Of a stretch of 64,000 bases of DNA, positions 11,278 to 25,942 are shown one piece after another; positions within the stretch are counted from its first letter, which is position 1; every line of letters begins with the position of its first letter. The translations under genes and the position numbers were made by a program. The DNA lies in the NCBI GenBank assembly GCA_032717465.1, contig CM064655.1, forward strand, positions 13,063,652 through 13,127,651, read 5' to 3'. Below the pieces are notes generated by a model. It saw nothing but the letters and a program-made list of their open reading frames with translations. It was not told the origin of the DNA and searched no databases. Source of the DNA: Coenobita brevimanus. Its lineage: Eukaryota; Arthropoda; Malacostraca; Decapoda; Coenobitidae.

Positions 11278-11745
11278 CTGTTCCCATAATGTCACAAATG
11301 GCTTGAGCTACCAACATGAAACCTTCAGGTTGTCAAGATATGGCCAAAATTTGTCTGAGGTCGAAATTGGGCGCTTGGGGTCAAGGTCAGGGTCATCAAA
11401 ATGGCTGCCAAAGGTCATCTAGTTTTTATCACCCACCTTTAGCACCATTATGTCTCATGAACAGTTTGAGCTATCAACATGAAACCTTCAGGGTATCAAG
11501 ATGTTGCAGGAATCTTGGACTAGTTTGAAAATGGGCACGCAAGGTCAAGGTCAAGGTCACCAAGATGGCTGCCAAAGGTCAACTAATTTTATTGCCTGCC
11601 TGTAGCACCATTACATCTCATGAATGGCTTGAGCTATCAACATGAAGTCTTGAGGGTATCAAATTATGGCAAAAAACTTGGACAACATCATGTTCTGACA
11701 GGTGATTAGCATTCAGCTCCCGAATGCTTTTCTTTCATATTGACC
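11190..11745. repeat. Composite repeat copy 1: (TG)n plus ~165-bp GGTCA-rich tandem units
   Basis: The order is GGAGCAATAATGTTTTTG, a (TG)n at about 11222-11275, then three imperfect units. Each contains CTCATGAA, GAGCTATCAACATGAAAC, AAGGTCAAGGTCA and ATGGCTGCCAAAGGTCA. A terminal block CAGCTCCCGAATGC follows. It is non-coding. The AAGGTCAAGGTCA core matches the extended nuclear-receptor half-site in form only; I do not infer function. Confidence 0.8.
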
Positions 11746-11764
11746 CTGTTATCGCTGACCTTTA

Positions 11765-13915
<2,151 letters not shown>

Positions 13916-14649
13916 GTATACAAGAAATCACTATCCAGAGGGGTTTCACTTGACATAATGACTGTACACTGGAACTACAGTGCTTGTAACATTGGGACCC
14001 CCTCATACAATACAGTGACATTTTAACATGCTTTTTACAGTATTTAAGATATTTTTTCCCATGTTTCAACATTTATATAGTACAGGTTTAGGATATAGAA
14101 TGGAGTTAGACCCCTCTTGGGAGCTGGGGGGGTTGGGGAGGATATTACATCACTGTCTGCCAGTATATCAACTACTGTCACCCCTTTGGCAGCCTTACAT
14201 CAGATATGAGAGTTTACTGTACATGTATATCTAATTTACTAATAGACATATATTTTCTGATTTCTATACCTATATTTCCTTCAGTGCATCCAATATTCCT
14301 ATCTTTAAAAGCATTGAAGTTCTTGGCATTTCACTTAACAATACCCTCAGTTGGACCTCTCACATTAGATCACATGCCAAAACCACTCAAGGGAAATTTG
14401 GAGTATTGTATTGTATATAAGCTGTAACTTCACTGATGAATAGGTAGCAATAATGTACATGATGTGTGCTGTCAGCTTGAATTTTGCTCACCCTTGTGAA
14501 GTGGATGTGGAGAGGTTGCACTGAAATAAATGGACACAGTTCAGAACAAAGCTGAAATAAAGATTAATAATCCTGCAGTTACAAATGAACTACCTCCCCT
14601 ACAAGTAGATGGAATGTTGCCTCGCTTGAATTACTAAGGTACTTTGTAA
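13916..14649. other. Unassigned non-coding stretch
   Basis: No coding domain or repeat border is recognised between the composite repeat and the first piggyBac-type terminus. Confidence 0.5.
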
Positions 14650-16130
14650 CCCTTTCAGGTCTCAAATAGATCCCAAGGTAATGTTTGACAAATTTTTTTT
14701 TTTTTTTATTCAAGGTTTGCAAATAAAGAAAAAAATATCATCTTCATGCACAAGGAAGTAGTACACATCTGTCTATAAAACATTAGAGCTCTAGTTGCCA
14801 TACAAGTGCTGCAAAAATGATGGGAAGTTGCGTAGCAAGTGGTGTGTGGTAGCGTGGTGAGTATTGCCGTCTCGGTGGGATTTCTTGGCGCGTAGGCGAC
14901 ATGATTACATTGTTTGTTTCTATGTTTTTCCATAAAAAACAGTGCAATAGTATATGTACTGTACATTATATCACATGGTTTGTGAATGATTTTTGAGATG
15001 TTTTCTTTACAAACAACAAACTAAACAGTTACAAGATCCTTATAAAACTATCACTTACTAGTTACTACTAATTTATTTTACTTTGCTCTTATTTTGCTTA
15101 GTACTGTCCAAGGCTGTGGGGGTGAGGACATGGGGGTAAGCCTACGAGCTTGCCTTTTGTATGTACATATGTGTATTTCATTGTTGCCGGCTATATCATC
15201 CTGTGTACTTACAGGCAGCAGTAGAGACAGTGATCAAATATTTATTATTTCTCAATATTGACGGCATTATAAGTATAACCAGGAAATGTGAGAAACTCAT
15301 GAAATATAAATCAGAAAAAAGTAAGGAGATACGAACAATCATTTGTCAGTGAAAAAGGCAACACTCGCTGCATGTGTACAGTATGTCCGCCTGGTAAGAA
15401 ATAAGTGCATGGTACGTGTATAAAAGGCTACAAAAAAAAACTTATAAACGTAAAATCATAAATCTTTATTTATCTTTCCTCAATCAGACACTCTAACACC
15501 CAGGAAATGAATAAATATTGAGACGTACAACACAGAAATCTCTTGCTCGCTTGTGACGCAGCAGCTGAGGCAGGGGGTGGGGGATTTGAGGGAGGGTGGA
15601 GGGTGGAGAGTGGGAGGTAGAGGGGTGGGGGATCGGTGGGAGGCAGGAGGGTGGAGGATGTAGGGAATGAGGGATTGGAGGGAGAGTGGAGGGTGGAAGG
15701 GTGGGAGGTAGAGGGGTGGGGGATCGGTGGGAGGTAGGGGGTGGAGGAAGGGGGATATGAAAGGGAGGAGGGAGGTGAGAGCTATGTATCCTCCAGAGCA
15801 GTAAAAATATATTGCAAACAATATTCTTTTGCTAAATGAACTGTCTGATACCAAAATAGCATAAAATTTTGCCAGATCAACAGTATAATATAACCAATAC
15901 GTGCAACCCAACCCCCCCCATGATTAGCTCTTCCCAGACTGTGTAGACTAAAATATTGTGATCTACACATGCCTGGTAGAAGCAGAGGGGTCTGGGGAGC
16001 GGCTTGTATACTTATTTCATTCACCAGCCTCACGCAACAGTTTTCATTCATGCCTATATATGCTGCCACGGTAGTGGCTAGGAAACCCCTACCAAGAAAG
16101 CCACTATAGTGGCCTGGAGACCTGAAAGGG
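14650..16130. mobile_element. piggyBac-type non-autonomous element, first of a stack
   Basis: Ends are perfect 14-bp inverted repeats, CCCTTTCAGGTCTC at 14650 and its complement ending at 16130. The right flank is TTAA (16131-16134); the left flank reads GTAA, probably a decayed TTAA. The 1481-bp interior has no transposase. It holds a purine-rich minisatellite at 15575-15775. Superfamily is inferred from the TTAA target and CCC start; Kolobok/Sola3 types also use TTAA. Confidence 0.72.
15575..15775. repeat. G-rich minisatellite
   Basis: Two to three diverged ~90-bp units of GGAGG/GGGTGG blocks, with GGGTGGGGGATCGGTGGGAGG repeated exactly. The + strand is strongly G-rich and could form quadruplexes. 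Confidence 0.75.
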
Positions 16131-16134
16131 TTAA

Positions 16135-18918
16135 CCCCTTAAACGCGGCCGTGTACAGTCGTTTCCCCCTGAGTGGCGGGGTTGTTTTGCGGTCTGAGTA
16201 CCTGTAGGAAAATATTCGCCAAAAATCAGAGATTAACCCTAGAACATTATACTTGGTATGGCAGATAGTACTTACATTCAGCTTTCTCCAGAGACAGGTG
16301 TTGAGCCTTCGTGGACTACCCAAGGACTTGTGGAGACTTGCAAAGTTGGGTAACCAAATCTTCACTTTCACACCTCCAGCAACCCGGTTTCCCCTCTACC
16401 ACAGCCTCATTCTGTCACAGTAAACTTTATACTACAACGTAAAGGTAGTTAGGAATCCGTATTTGTACAATAAGCACTGAAAATAAGGCTAAAATCAACG
16501 GAGCATACGGCCGACATGCACCGTGGCGCGGTCTTCCCATCACTCAACAAACATTTCCATTTTCACAGCTAAAAACATGTATACTACATTATTTTCAATC
16601 ATATTGCTTCCCAAAAGATCACCACGGCGCGCTTTTTATTCTGCCTTACGCCCGCCACTTTATTCTCGTTCCTGTCGGCCGCTTGCACTGACTGGGAAGA
16701 GCTAGAACTCGCCGTAATGTCACTTTGAAAGCCTGCAGTAAACTGACACTAAACAGGGGCAAACCATGAGAAAAAAAGCTAGTGTTACAACTGGGGAAAC
16801 AAGCGTTTCCTAGTAGCATAAACTGCTTGTGAGAGGAGAGCGCAGATTTACAGTTCTGAGCGCTCAGAGCGCTGCCATGTATCACAGCCAGGCTGGCCGG
16901 GCCGTGGTGGGGGGGGGGACGGGGGGAAAACGCGATACTTGGCAACAACTGAGGTCAGTAGTACAAAGGTAAAGTATGCTAGTTGTAGCTAAAGGGTGGT
17001 GGTACTGATAGACAATACCAGCTGGAGCCTGCTTGCCCGCAGTTATTCAAAATTTACTAGAATCGCAAATGCTACGATCCACCGTTATGTCCTTTTTGCT
17101 GAGCGTCGCAAACGAGACGATCCGCGTTTAACCCCTTAACCGCGGGGCGTCACTTTCGTGACGCTTGGGAGCAAGGGATCATACCGCGGGGCGTCGCTTT
17201 TGTGATTCTGTGTTATTTTGAATTCACCCAGGCTTCCAAGTGGGGGCTTGTATCATCTATCAGTACTGCCAATGTCCAGCACTAGTCAGCACTCCTAATC
17301 TCATCTGTACTCCCATCCATTGTTGACAATTTAGCCATTTCTCCCCGTTCTTGACTCCCCTCTCTACCCCCCCTCCATTACCCTATCCTGTCGCCTGCCC
17401 GGCCGTGCTACGCTAAGTAAATCTTCCCTGGAATTTTTCACTGATTTCATCCATTGAAATAAGCCCTATGTCCTATTCTTATACCAAATAATATATACAA
17501 GAAAGAAATAAGGTAAGTGAGAGTGCCATACACCTGGAATTGGCTAATTATCACCTGACAACACCTCACGTGCACTCGTTCGCTAATTTTCGCTGTTTTT
17601 TTCCCCTTCAAATATGCCGTATAATCTATTTTCGCAATAAATATACATGTAAGGAGGGAAGGGAGAAGCCTAAGTGATATTTACATTAACCTGGAACTAC
17701 CTAATTTATAATGTATTGTCTAGATTTCCTGCCAATCATTTCAGTGCTAGACATAGCTGTTTCAAGAGCTAACATTGGTAGCACTGAATATCCCCTAAGT
17801 AGGCCTCTACCCCGGCCCTCCGTTATCAGTTTACTCTCATCTTCCAAAGTGGGGGTACGTATGTTTCTTCTTGCTGACTTCAGGGACTTTTTCACCCCCA
17901 TGCAAAGGGCCCTGTGACCTTTACCCCCTACTAAACCTCGTGTGGAAAGAGGTAAAGGGCTGACAATTGATTAAAGAGTGACTACAATCTTTCTATTGAG
18001 TAAAACAGTGCAAGTGGAATTGTAAATAATGTGTAAATAATGTGTAAACAGCAAGTGAAAGTAATGAATGTAAATATACGTGAACAATGGAAAATAGTTT
18101 TATAAGTTACTTCAAGTGACAGTGCATAACACAGTGTAAATAAAATAGAAATGTAAATAACGTAAATAAAATAGAGAACGTAAATAGAAATGTAAATGAG
18201 TAGTATTATAAGAATATGAGTATATACCCTAGGAGTAATGAAAGTGAAAGTTTCACTCTAGCATCTCTGAATGCTATGAGTTATGAGAGCGAAGATGAAA
18301 GTGACATTCACTCTCAATGCTAGTATACAGGACGAGAAAGTGAATGCTACGTATTTTACTGAAAGAAATTGAATCCCTACAGTGACAATAAACTAATACT
18401 ACTGAAGGAAACTTATGGATAAAGACTGTAGATATATATAAGTGTTATATAGTAATAGAAATATAAAGTGTGAGGGGTTTTATGAATAATAAATGACAGA
18501 GCACCAAGAGCGAACTAGTGCCAGTGCGACGGTCAGACGCGCTCGTAATTTTCATTGCTTTCACAGTGTGTTTTTTTTTTGGAGTATGGATCCCAAACTA
18601 CTTGAAAATCATAGAGTAGTGTTTATAGTGTTAATATCTGGCTGTGGTAATCATATTACGGGTTGTCGGGAAGTGTAAAGTGGAGACTTCGTTACCCAAC
18701 TTCAGAGGTCTCCACAAGTCCTACGGTAACTGACGAAGGCTCAACAAACATTCCAGGAGAAAGCTGAAGGTATGTGCCATAAGCATATTTAATTTTAATA
18801 TTCTAGGACTAATAACTGATTTTTGGCAAATATTTTTTGAGAGTCTGTCGGAGCCCGAATAACCCCGCGGCACACGCAAAACATCGGTAAACATGCCCGC
18901 GGTGTAGGGGTTAAGGGG
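16135..18918. mobile_element. piggyBac-type non-autonomous element carrying a nested relative
   Basis: The left terminus CCCCTTAAACGCGG begins at 16135 after TTAA 16131-16134. The matching right terminus is split: CGCGTTTAA ends at 17131, and GGGG resumes at 18915-18918, followed by TTAA 18919-18922. Excluding the nested element gives about 1001 bp, the same length as the relative at 50629-51629, which it matches in reverse complement (CACAAGTCCTTGGGTAGTCC, the GAGAAAGCTGAATGTAAGTA region and others). No transposase frame is present. Confidence 0.85.
17132..18910. mobile_element. Nested piggyBac-type element (1779 bp)
   Basis: The termini CCCCTTAACCGCGGGG and complement of CCCGCGGTGTAGGGG are flanked by TTAA at 17128-17131 and 18911-18914. 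It sits in the subterminal TTAA of the element around it. The right part shares GTCTCCACAAGTCCT, GAAGGCTCAACA and GGAGAAAGCTGAA with its host element, so it is a diverged member of the same group. The largest open frames (61-68 codons) have no recognisable domain. Confidence 0.82.
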
Positions 18919-18922
18919 TTAA

Positions 18923-19640
18923 TGGCAAATGCCCAAATGAAGTTGCATCCATTGTGCCACCTGTCCATGTCTTTCCTTGTGCTACATGGGCATCTGGTAG
19001 CACTCATGATTTGACTGTCACACTGCCATATTGCAGAAGTTTTGCCCATATAAATTCCTTTATTCCCTGAACTACTTCTGTTTGGAATTCACTTCCCTAG
19101 ACTACTTTCCTCTTAAGCTTCAACCTACAGCAGTTGAAGTCCAACTACAGTACAAGTTTTTTTTTTTACAAATGGAGGGCATCTGTAATCTGATACCTGG
19201 ATATGGATTTTTTATTTGTATGTCCATCCTCTGTTCACCTTCTGTTAAGAAAAAAAATAAATAAAATAGAAAAATACAAATCAGTTCACTTTGAGATATC
19301 TGAACATTTTGCATTTAAAAAGACTGGAGGTCTCACACACAGGGAAATGCAGACGGAGGAAGATAGTTCCAGAACTGACCTGTTGAATACATAATGACTG
19401 AGAGTACTGTATCAGTAAACTCTTGCATTTAAGAGTTGCATAGAAAAGAGGAGAGAGTGCACTGCCAGTTGGGTGCTATGCACATGCTGTCATGGAAGTG
19501 GGATTCAGGCAGACAGTTCAGAGGAGCAATGATTATTAAAGTAATGGTAGTAAAGATAAACTACTGTAATTGGACAGACTAAATTATTGATAGTAATCTT
19601 TCAAATATAGACTTAAATTACAAACTATATTCATTAAATA
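18923..19640. other. Unassigned non-coding stretch
   Basis: No gene or repeat border is recognised. A poly-T and an AT-rich AAATAAATAAAAT run lie near 19157 and 19250. Confidence 0.5.
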
Positions 19641-19826
19641 TTATCTATCTATCTATAGCCAGATGTATCAATCCTGTAAGGGGTGGCCACAATCAAATTG
19701 CCTCCATCTGCCCTGTCCCCTGCCATTTTGCTGCCATGCCCCAGCAAATGCACTCCTCTCTCATATATCTGTTCTCTCCATCCTTCCATCTCATCCAATC
19801 CCCCCTTCCAACACACTCACATAAAC
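19641..19826 (-). mobile_element. RTE LINE 3'-end fragment, diverged
   Basis: The (TCTA)n tail and complement of the RTE C-terminus (GGGGTGGCCACAA, then CTCATATATCTGTTCTCTCCATCC) are present for about 170 bases. This is a 5'-truncated old insertion. Confidence 0.8.
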
Positions 19827-19831
19827 TCTCC

Positions 19832-20030
19832 TCCAGAGTTGGGCACTTTTGCCATCATTGCCGCAAACCGCAAAATCCAGAGTTTTGGAAGTGTGATTTC
19901 GTTTGTGAATTTGCATTTGTGACATTTTATGCAAATTTGCGGTTTTGCGTTTGTGGAAGTACTTCCACAAATGCAAACCTGCCCACAAACCAGCCTGACC
20001 TCTGAAAACTTTGAGTGGTTTGTTTTTATG
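19832..20030. mobile_element. Possible hAT-type MITE end
   Basis: It starts CAGAGTTGGGCAC, the form of many hAT termini, followed by repeated TTTGCGGTTTTG-like words and a perfect palindrome TTTGTGGAAGTACTTCCACAAA. A related segment at 29280-29415 ends in the complement of AGAGCTGGGCACCGCAAAC. The second terminus of this copy was not located. Confidence 0.4.
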
Positions 20031-20779
20031 AAGGGCAACATGGACCTCATGGGTCTCAGTTGTTGGAGGAGTCTGACTGTGACAGGAGTGAGGACTGAGG
20101 AGGTTAGAGCCAAGGAACAGAGGTGCACTGGTGTGTCAGCTTGTCAAGTGTGAGCTGTGAACTGTAATAATTCATTTATCAACAGTAGTGAATGATTTAC
20201 CCTTGTTTTGTAGTAAAAACTGTCTAATATACTAATACTGTATAATAATATTTAAAATACTGTACAGTAGGCTCTCAATCTTCGATTAATCTTCGATATT
20301 TCGTACTTCGATCAGACTTGCGTGCTCGTCCGAAATTTGTGCTTCGATTTCAAAAGTTGTGCTTCGATCACTTAGGCCGGGTTGCGAGCGCAAGTCGATG
20401 CTCATCTGTTCATCTGTCATGCCACCTACCGGCCACTTGGTGAAGCTTGCCCTCATTCAAACGTTTGAAATCTTTTTTGTGATGACGGAGGGAGTGAAAG
20501 CATCAACAGCAGTGGCCATGGTGATTGGGGCAAGGGCAAGGAAGCAGGTGTTCATTCAAGCGGGGTTGGGGCGAGCATAAGTGATGGCAGCGAGGGTGGC
20601 AGTGGTGGCTGGCAACAGTGACAACCACCGCCTCGGAACCAGTTGGGACAATTCACCATTAAGTCAATTCGCCATCATAATAATAACAAGACAGTTTGCC
20701 GTCATTAATGAATACACAATGGGTGACGCTAGAATATAATTCAAAGGCGACTACAGTGAGGAAGAAACAAGTTAATTAT

Positions 20780-21640
20780 TGACTATAGGTCTGTCTATCT
20801 ATATACCTAGCCTGCTTCCCCCATGGAAAGGGAGGTAGCCGAGACAGGACGACACACTTTCAGATACATTCATTCACATCTTAGCCCCAAAGGGGAGAAG
20901 GGACAGATCCTCACTGCACCACACCGCACGAGGGTCAATTTCGCAGTGCAATCAGCGACATTCGCGGCAGGGCCCGACAGCAGAGCTGGTTTACCCTTGC
21001 CACATCATAATAGACCCATCCCCCTACCTGCACCTGACCTGATCAGCTGATCAAATCAAATGCGGGAGAATATCCCCTCAAGGCTGCGTCATCATTTATT
21101 CATTCACAATTTCTCTCCATTTATTTCTGTCACGCACAGCCACTCTTCCTTGCTCAACAGACATCCCTCTCGCATTCAACGCTCTCTTCACACTGTCCAT
21201 CCATCCTATTTGTGGTCTCCCTCTCAGCCTTACACCTCTCACATCAGATCTAGTTATCTTTTTCACCAATCGCTTATTATCCATTCTCTCCATATGCCCA
21301 AACCATCGCAACACCCTATGCTCAACTCGATCAGCCATCTCCCGAACAACTCCAGTTCTCCTTCGCACTTCATCATTTCTCACTCGATCCATACGCGTCA
21401 CTCCACACATACTCCTCAGACACCTCATCTCCATTACATTCAAACTTTTCCTCTCTGCTACACCCATATTCCATGTTTCTGCCCCATATAACGCTGTCAG
21501 TACCACAGCACCCTCATACAGTCTTCTCTTTACATCCATTCTAAGCGAACGACATCTAAACACTTTTCATTCCTCCCAGCACCTTTCCTACTTCATTCAT
21601 TATAAACTTCACTTCTGCATCTATTCTTCCATCCACAGCA
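20780..21640 (-). mobile_element. Second RTE-like family, 3' part
   Basis: The minus-strand frame 21096-21563 reads LYGAETWNMGVAERKSLNVM, MRCLRSMCGVTRMDR, LRWFGHMERMDNKRLVKK and GRPQIGWMD. This is the C-terminal region of an RTE-type ORF, clearly different from the main family of this window. A putative 3' UTR runs left to a TCTATCTATAT tail near 20780. The 5' side stops at the Jockey-like LINE at about 21640. Confidence 0.8.
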
Positions 21641-21642
21641 AC

Positions 21643-24600
21643 ATGCAACCCATAAACACCAAAAAACAGGAACTCACACAATTCATCAAACAACAGAACA
21701 TACACATTGACATCTTACAAGAAACAAAATTACACAGAGCACAGAAAACACTGACATTTCATAATTTCACCACCATCCGACAAGACCGGGCTGATGGCAG
21801 TGGCGGTGGACTCATCACCCTGGTACACAAATCCATCAACTTTGCGGATACCAGTGCACACACAAAGTCATTTCTCCCCCCACATGACACCACAACAGAA
21901 ATACAATCAGTTAAAATACGGTCTGGTAACAAATCACACATAACAATCACTAATACATACATTCCCCTCCAATCGTCCCCCACAGTAACACACAATTACT
22001 CCCCACAGATGCACTACATCACCAACATACCCAACATTATCCTGGTTGGTGATTTCAACGCCAAGTCGTCGGCCTGGCATGTCAACAACCCTGAGACAGA
22101 CAGAGGGCTGGTACTACAATCCCAGACAGATCATCTTTTCATACTGAGCAATCTAGACCATCATACCCATATCCCACACCAAGCCCTCTTCCTCCCATCA
22201 TCTCCAGACATCACCTACTGCTCCCCAAACCTCGCCACCACTACATCATGGAGAGTGGTCAAAACCCTAGGTTCTGATCACCTCCCAATCATCATCACTA
22301 CCAAAACCAGAATCACCCCAGCTGGCCACAAACACACATACACTAATTATAAGAGAGCCAACTGGGAGGCCTTTGTAACTAAAACAGAACAACACTTTGA
22401 AACATTAAACAGTACACCCATCACAAACATCAATGCCACTGTGCACACTTTCAATACAATTATACAAAATGCAGACAAAAAATACATCCCTAGAGGCAAC
22501 AGAAAGAGAGACAACTCCAACTTCACACCAGAAATTCAAGGCCTCATCAGACAACGGGACACACTGCGACACTCCCCAACACCCCATACACAAGACATTG
22601 TACAACAAATACAAGAATTCAACACTCAAATAAACAATAAAATATCAGAACAGCAAACACTAAACTGGAAAAATTACCTCCAAACACTTGACCACAAAAC
22701 AAACATCAGCAAACTCTACAAAACAACAGCATAACACTTTCCAACAGCAACACCACACAATCACATGCTGCCATCACAACAACAGACACCATACCCTCAA
22801 ACAGACAACAAGCAAACTCATCAATCACTTTTCACAAGTCAGCCATCTAATCCCCCATCCCGAAGACAGACATATCATCCAACGTAAGAGACAGTTCCCC
22901 ACAGACCCAGACTACCCACCTTTCACTTACAACCAGACGAAGCACATCATTAACAACCTCAAGCACTCATCTGCCGGTGGACCAGACAACATAAGCAACA
23001 TTCACCTTAAACACCTTGGACCACAAGGCATACAAGCACTCACCAACATATCAAACTACTGTACAGCTACTCACACAACATAATACCCAACATCTGGAAG
23101 TATGGCATTATCATCACTATCCCTAATCCCAACAAAGACCCCATGTTACCCTCCTCACACTGCCCCATCACTCTCCTCTGCACCCCCTCTAAACTCACTG
23201 AATGACTGGTACTACAACTAGTCACACCTCACATTCCCCTAGCCCAGTCACAACATGGCTTTAGGCCACAACACTCCACAAACACCCTTCTTTCAGACCT
23301 TACACAGAGAGTTTTCGATGGCATGAATTCAGCCAGGCCACCACACAGAACACTCCTAATCACACTAGACATTAGCAAAGCTTTTGATCCCATCCCCCGC
23401 CACAACCTCACAAACAAAATACTTAACACAAACATGCACAATAACACAAAAAAATGGCTGGCAAACTACTTAGCAGGCAGATGTGCACATGTAACATTTG
23501 CTGGTTAGTCTTCTAACATCAGAAACTTCACAAACGGCGTCCCCCAAGGATCTGTTTTGTCCCCTACACTCTTTAACCAATACATGCATGACATACCCAC
23601 ACACCACACACCACAGATACATATAGCTTCCTATGCAGATGATATAACACTTACATATACGCACCAAAACGCAAACACAGCCGCACACATCATTCAACCT
23701 TACCTCAACACATTACACGAATGGTTCACCACAACCAGGCTCAAAATAGCCCCAGCCAAATCTACAGTGACCCTTCTCACAAACTGGACAGCAGAACACA
23801 GTCACATCCCACACCTCACCATAAACAACACTCCCCTACCACAACCACACACCCAAAATCCTTGGTGCAACATACAATACATCAGTGTCATTTAAACAAC
23901 ACATCACAAACATTAAAAATAAAATAACACCAAGACTCAATGCTTTGAGGTCACTTGCCCATACAACTTTTGGACACAACAAAGAAACCACCACCACTAC
24001 AGTATACAAACAATATATATGTTCAGTGATGAATTATGCAAGCCCTGCCTGGGCTTCTAACCTCACCAAAACACACTACAACACTCTACAGACCATACAG
24101 AACAAGGCCCTAAAAATAATCACAGGCTGCACAGCTACTACACCCACAGACCACCTACATCAAGAAACCAAAATCCTCAAAGTCAGGGATCACCTAGACG
24201 TGAGAGGCACCCAGTTTCTTGCTGCAGCCTCCACAAACCCACAACATCCACTATATTACATGGCAGCACATCCACCCACACCAAGGAACATCAAAACAAT
24301 ACTCAGCACACAATACCATACACAAATATTGTCATCTCTCCCCCCTCACCCACCTGAGACCAACTTCCAGAAGCATATCCATACTCAGATCACTCGCCGC
24401 TCCATTCAGTCACTTAAAGACAGCACACAGCTGCATGCACGGCCTCCTGACATCCACTCTTCTGAATCCTATCTCCCTCGTGAGGACAGGGTCCACCTGT
24501 CCAGGCTGAGATGTGGGCACCATGCAGACCTCTTAAGCCACCAGAAGAGGCTGGATGACTCCGTCGCTGATGCCTGTCCAAGATGCAACACAGCACCCCA

Positions 24601-24775
24601 TACTATTAAGCACATTATGGAAGACTGCATTGCACACAATCACCTACGCCAACAACACACCATACACTCTGAGAGCACTGTGGGAGAGCCCGGTCTCGGC
24701 CATGGCCTTCCTAAGGGACTTGGGGCTGTTCGGCCAGACCGCCTAGGGAACAACTACTACTTCTACTACTACTTA
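21643..24775 (+). mobile_element. Jockey-superfamily LINE, 5'-truncated, broken
   Basis: The + strand gives an APE endonuclease (21643-22734: DILQETKL, VGDFNAKSSAWH, GSDHLPI), then a reverse transcriptase in pieces: SAGGPDNISNIHLK (22960-23010), GFRPQHST, LLITLDISKAFDPIPRHNL (23323-23508), GVPQGSVLSPTLFN and SYADDITLTY (23557-23895). A C-terminal region follows (23885-24780) with MNYASPAWASN, RLRCGHHADL and a zinc-knuckle-like CPRCNTAPHTIKHIMEDC. Stops and frameshifts fall near 22734, 23083, 23206, 23506 and 23885. It ends in a (TAC)n tail. The start lies inside the endonuclease N-terminus, so ORF1 is lost. Jockey/I/Nimb level assignment would need a tree. Confidence 0.85.
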
Positions 24776-25350
24776 AAACACTCTACCTCCTCAAGCAACT
24801 CACCATTCAAAACTATATTCATCCTTCTACCATCTACTATAGGTGCAACTAATAAATATTATCCAAAGCCAACGCTATTGAACATAGAGTCTGATGGATC
24901 CCCCTCAAATATAGTTATTGAAGTACAGTATTGATTAATTAATAATACCTTAAGTATATTTATAGAATGATGGGGAATCGTCCAGGGTGCGAATTGTCCT
25001 GACGGGGAATCGTCCACGTTTTGGCGACGAATTGACAACAGTGAATTGTCTCAGAACCCAACACTCTACCACATGAGTTTCATTCTTTCTATATTAAATT
25101 GTGGGCAGCCTGTATTTCTTGCTTTTATTGCTAATAGTAAGTAAATATGTACTAAATTTAAGCAAATATATGGTTGTGTTATGATTTTGGGTGGGTATAA
25201 GTGTATACGTAAAAGTTGATAAAGGTTTGTTGGCGACACGCTGGTCCCATTTATTTATTTCCATAAGTTTATCAATTCGCACTTCGATAAATCGCATTTT
25301 GATCGTTTTTTTCGGTCCCAAAACCAATCGAAGATTGAGAGCCTACTGTA

Positions 25351-25942
25351 CTACAGAACCCAGTAATTGCTGAACTCATAATTAATGCTTCACAAATTAG
25401 CGAGTTCTTCCTAGAAAAAAAAAAAGAAAAAGGCTGGAAAAATACAGAAAATAAACTGGAGGAATACCAGTTGAATTGGTAAGGTCTTTCTGCCGCAAGT
25501 TATACGTACATTTAGCACTCACTCTTTTGTTTGGTTTTGTGTGTATGTGTGAGAGAGTATTGATGCAAACAATAATGTATTCCATTAACCCCTTAATAAC
25601 CTCCGGCACTGAACAACCCTGTATAGTACAAGTGTCAGTGACATCAAGTTAGCTCAGGCTATAAAAAACTGTGAACAATTATGGGAAGGGAATGAAGGTC
25701 ACTGGCATTTTTACACGACCCTACGATACCACCCCAAGCAGTCAGGTCTCAGATGTTTTCGTCCATATGGCACAGGCACTGTAATTTTATTAATTCTTCC
25801 ACGAATCATAGCGAATCACAGGATGGATTAACCCCTAGAGTCCTAATAGGATTGATCGATCCTTTTCCAGAATTTCGCTTGATGCCTAATATAGATCGAC
25901 AGAGGGGCCTTTGTAAAAAGCTGCGGGCACTAGGCTTCGGAA
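25351..25942. other. Non-coding stretch with piggyBac-like words
   Basis: No gene is seen. TTAACCCCTTAATAACC at about 25586 and TTAACCCCTAGAG at about 25829 look like TTAA-CCCC termini but are in the same orientation, with no matching inverted end. Confidence 0.4.

Larger units (their letters stand above)
20265..25348. mobile_element. Tigger-like element with TIRs, filled by later LINE insertions
   Basis: Inverted termini CAGTAGGCTCTCAATCTTCG(ATT), 23 bp perfect, start at 20265 and end at 25348. TA lies outside on both sides (20263-20264, 25349-25350). CAGT starts with TA duplication are typical of pogo/Tigger. No transposase is recognised. The interior holds a second weaker inverted pair (ACAATTCACC near 20648 and GGTG/GTGAATTGTC near 25040), a second-family RTE fragment and a Jockey-like LINE. 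Confidence 0.8.

Noticed and set aside
11228..11422. Cys/Val repeat frames over the TG microsatellites
   Set aside because: Pure dinucleotide-repeat artefacts.
16646..17917. Small open frames in the piggyBac-type elements as a transposase
   Set aside because: They are 60-100 codons, have no DDD or zinc-finger features and are not shared between the related copies in a conserved frame.
25586..25845. A fourth piggyBac-type element between TTAACCCC words
   Set aside because: The two words are in the same orientation and no inverted partner was found.
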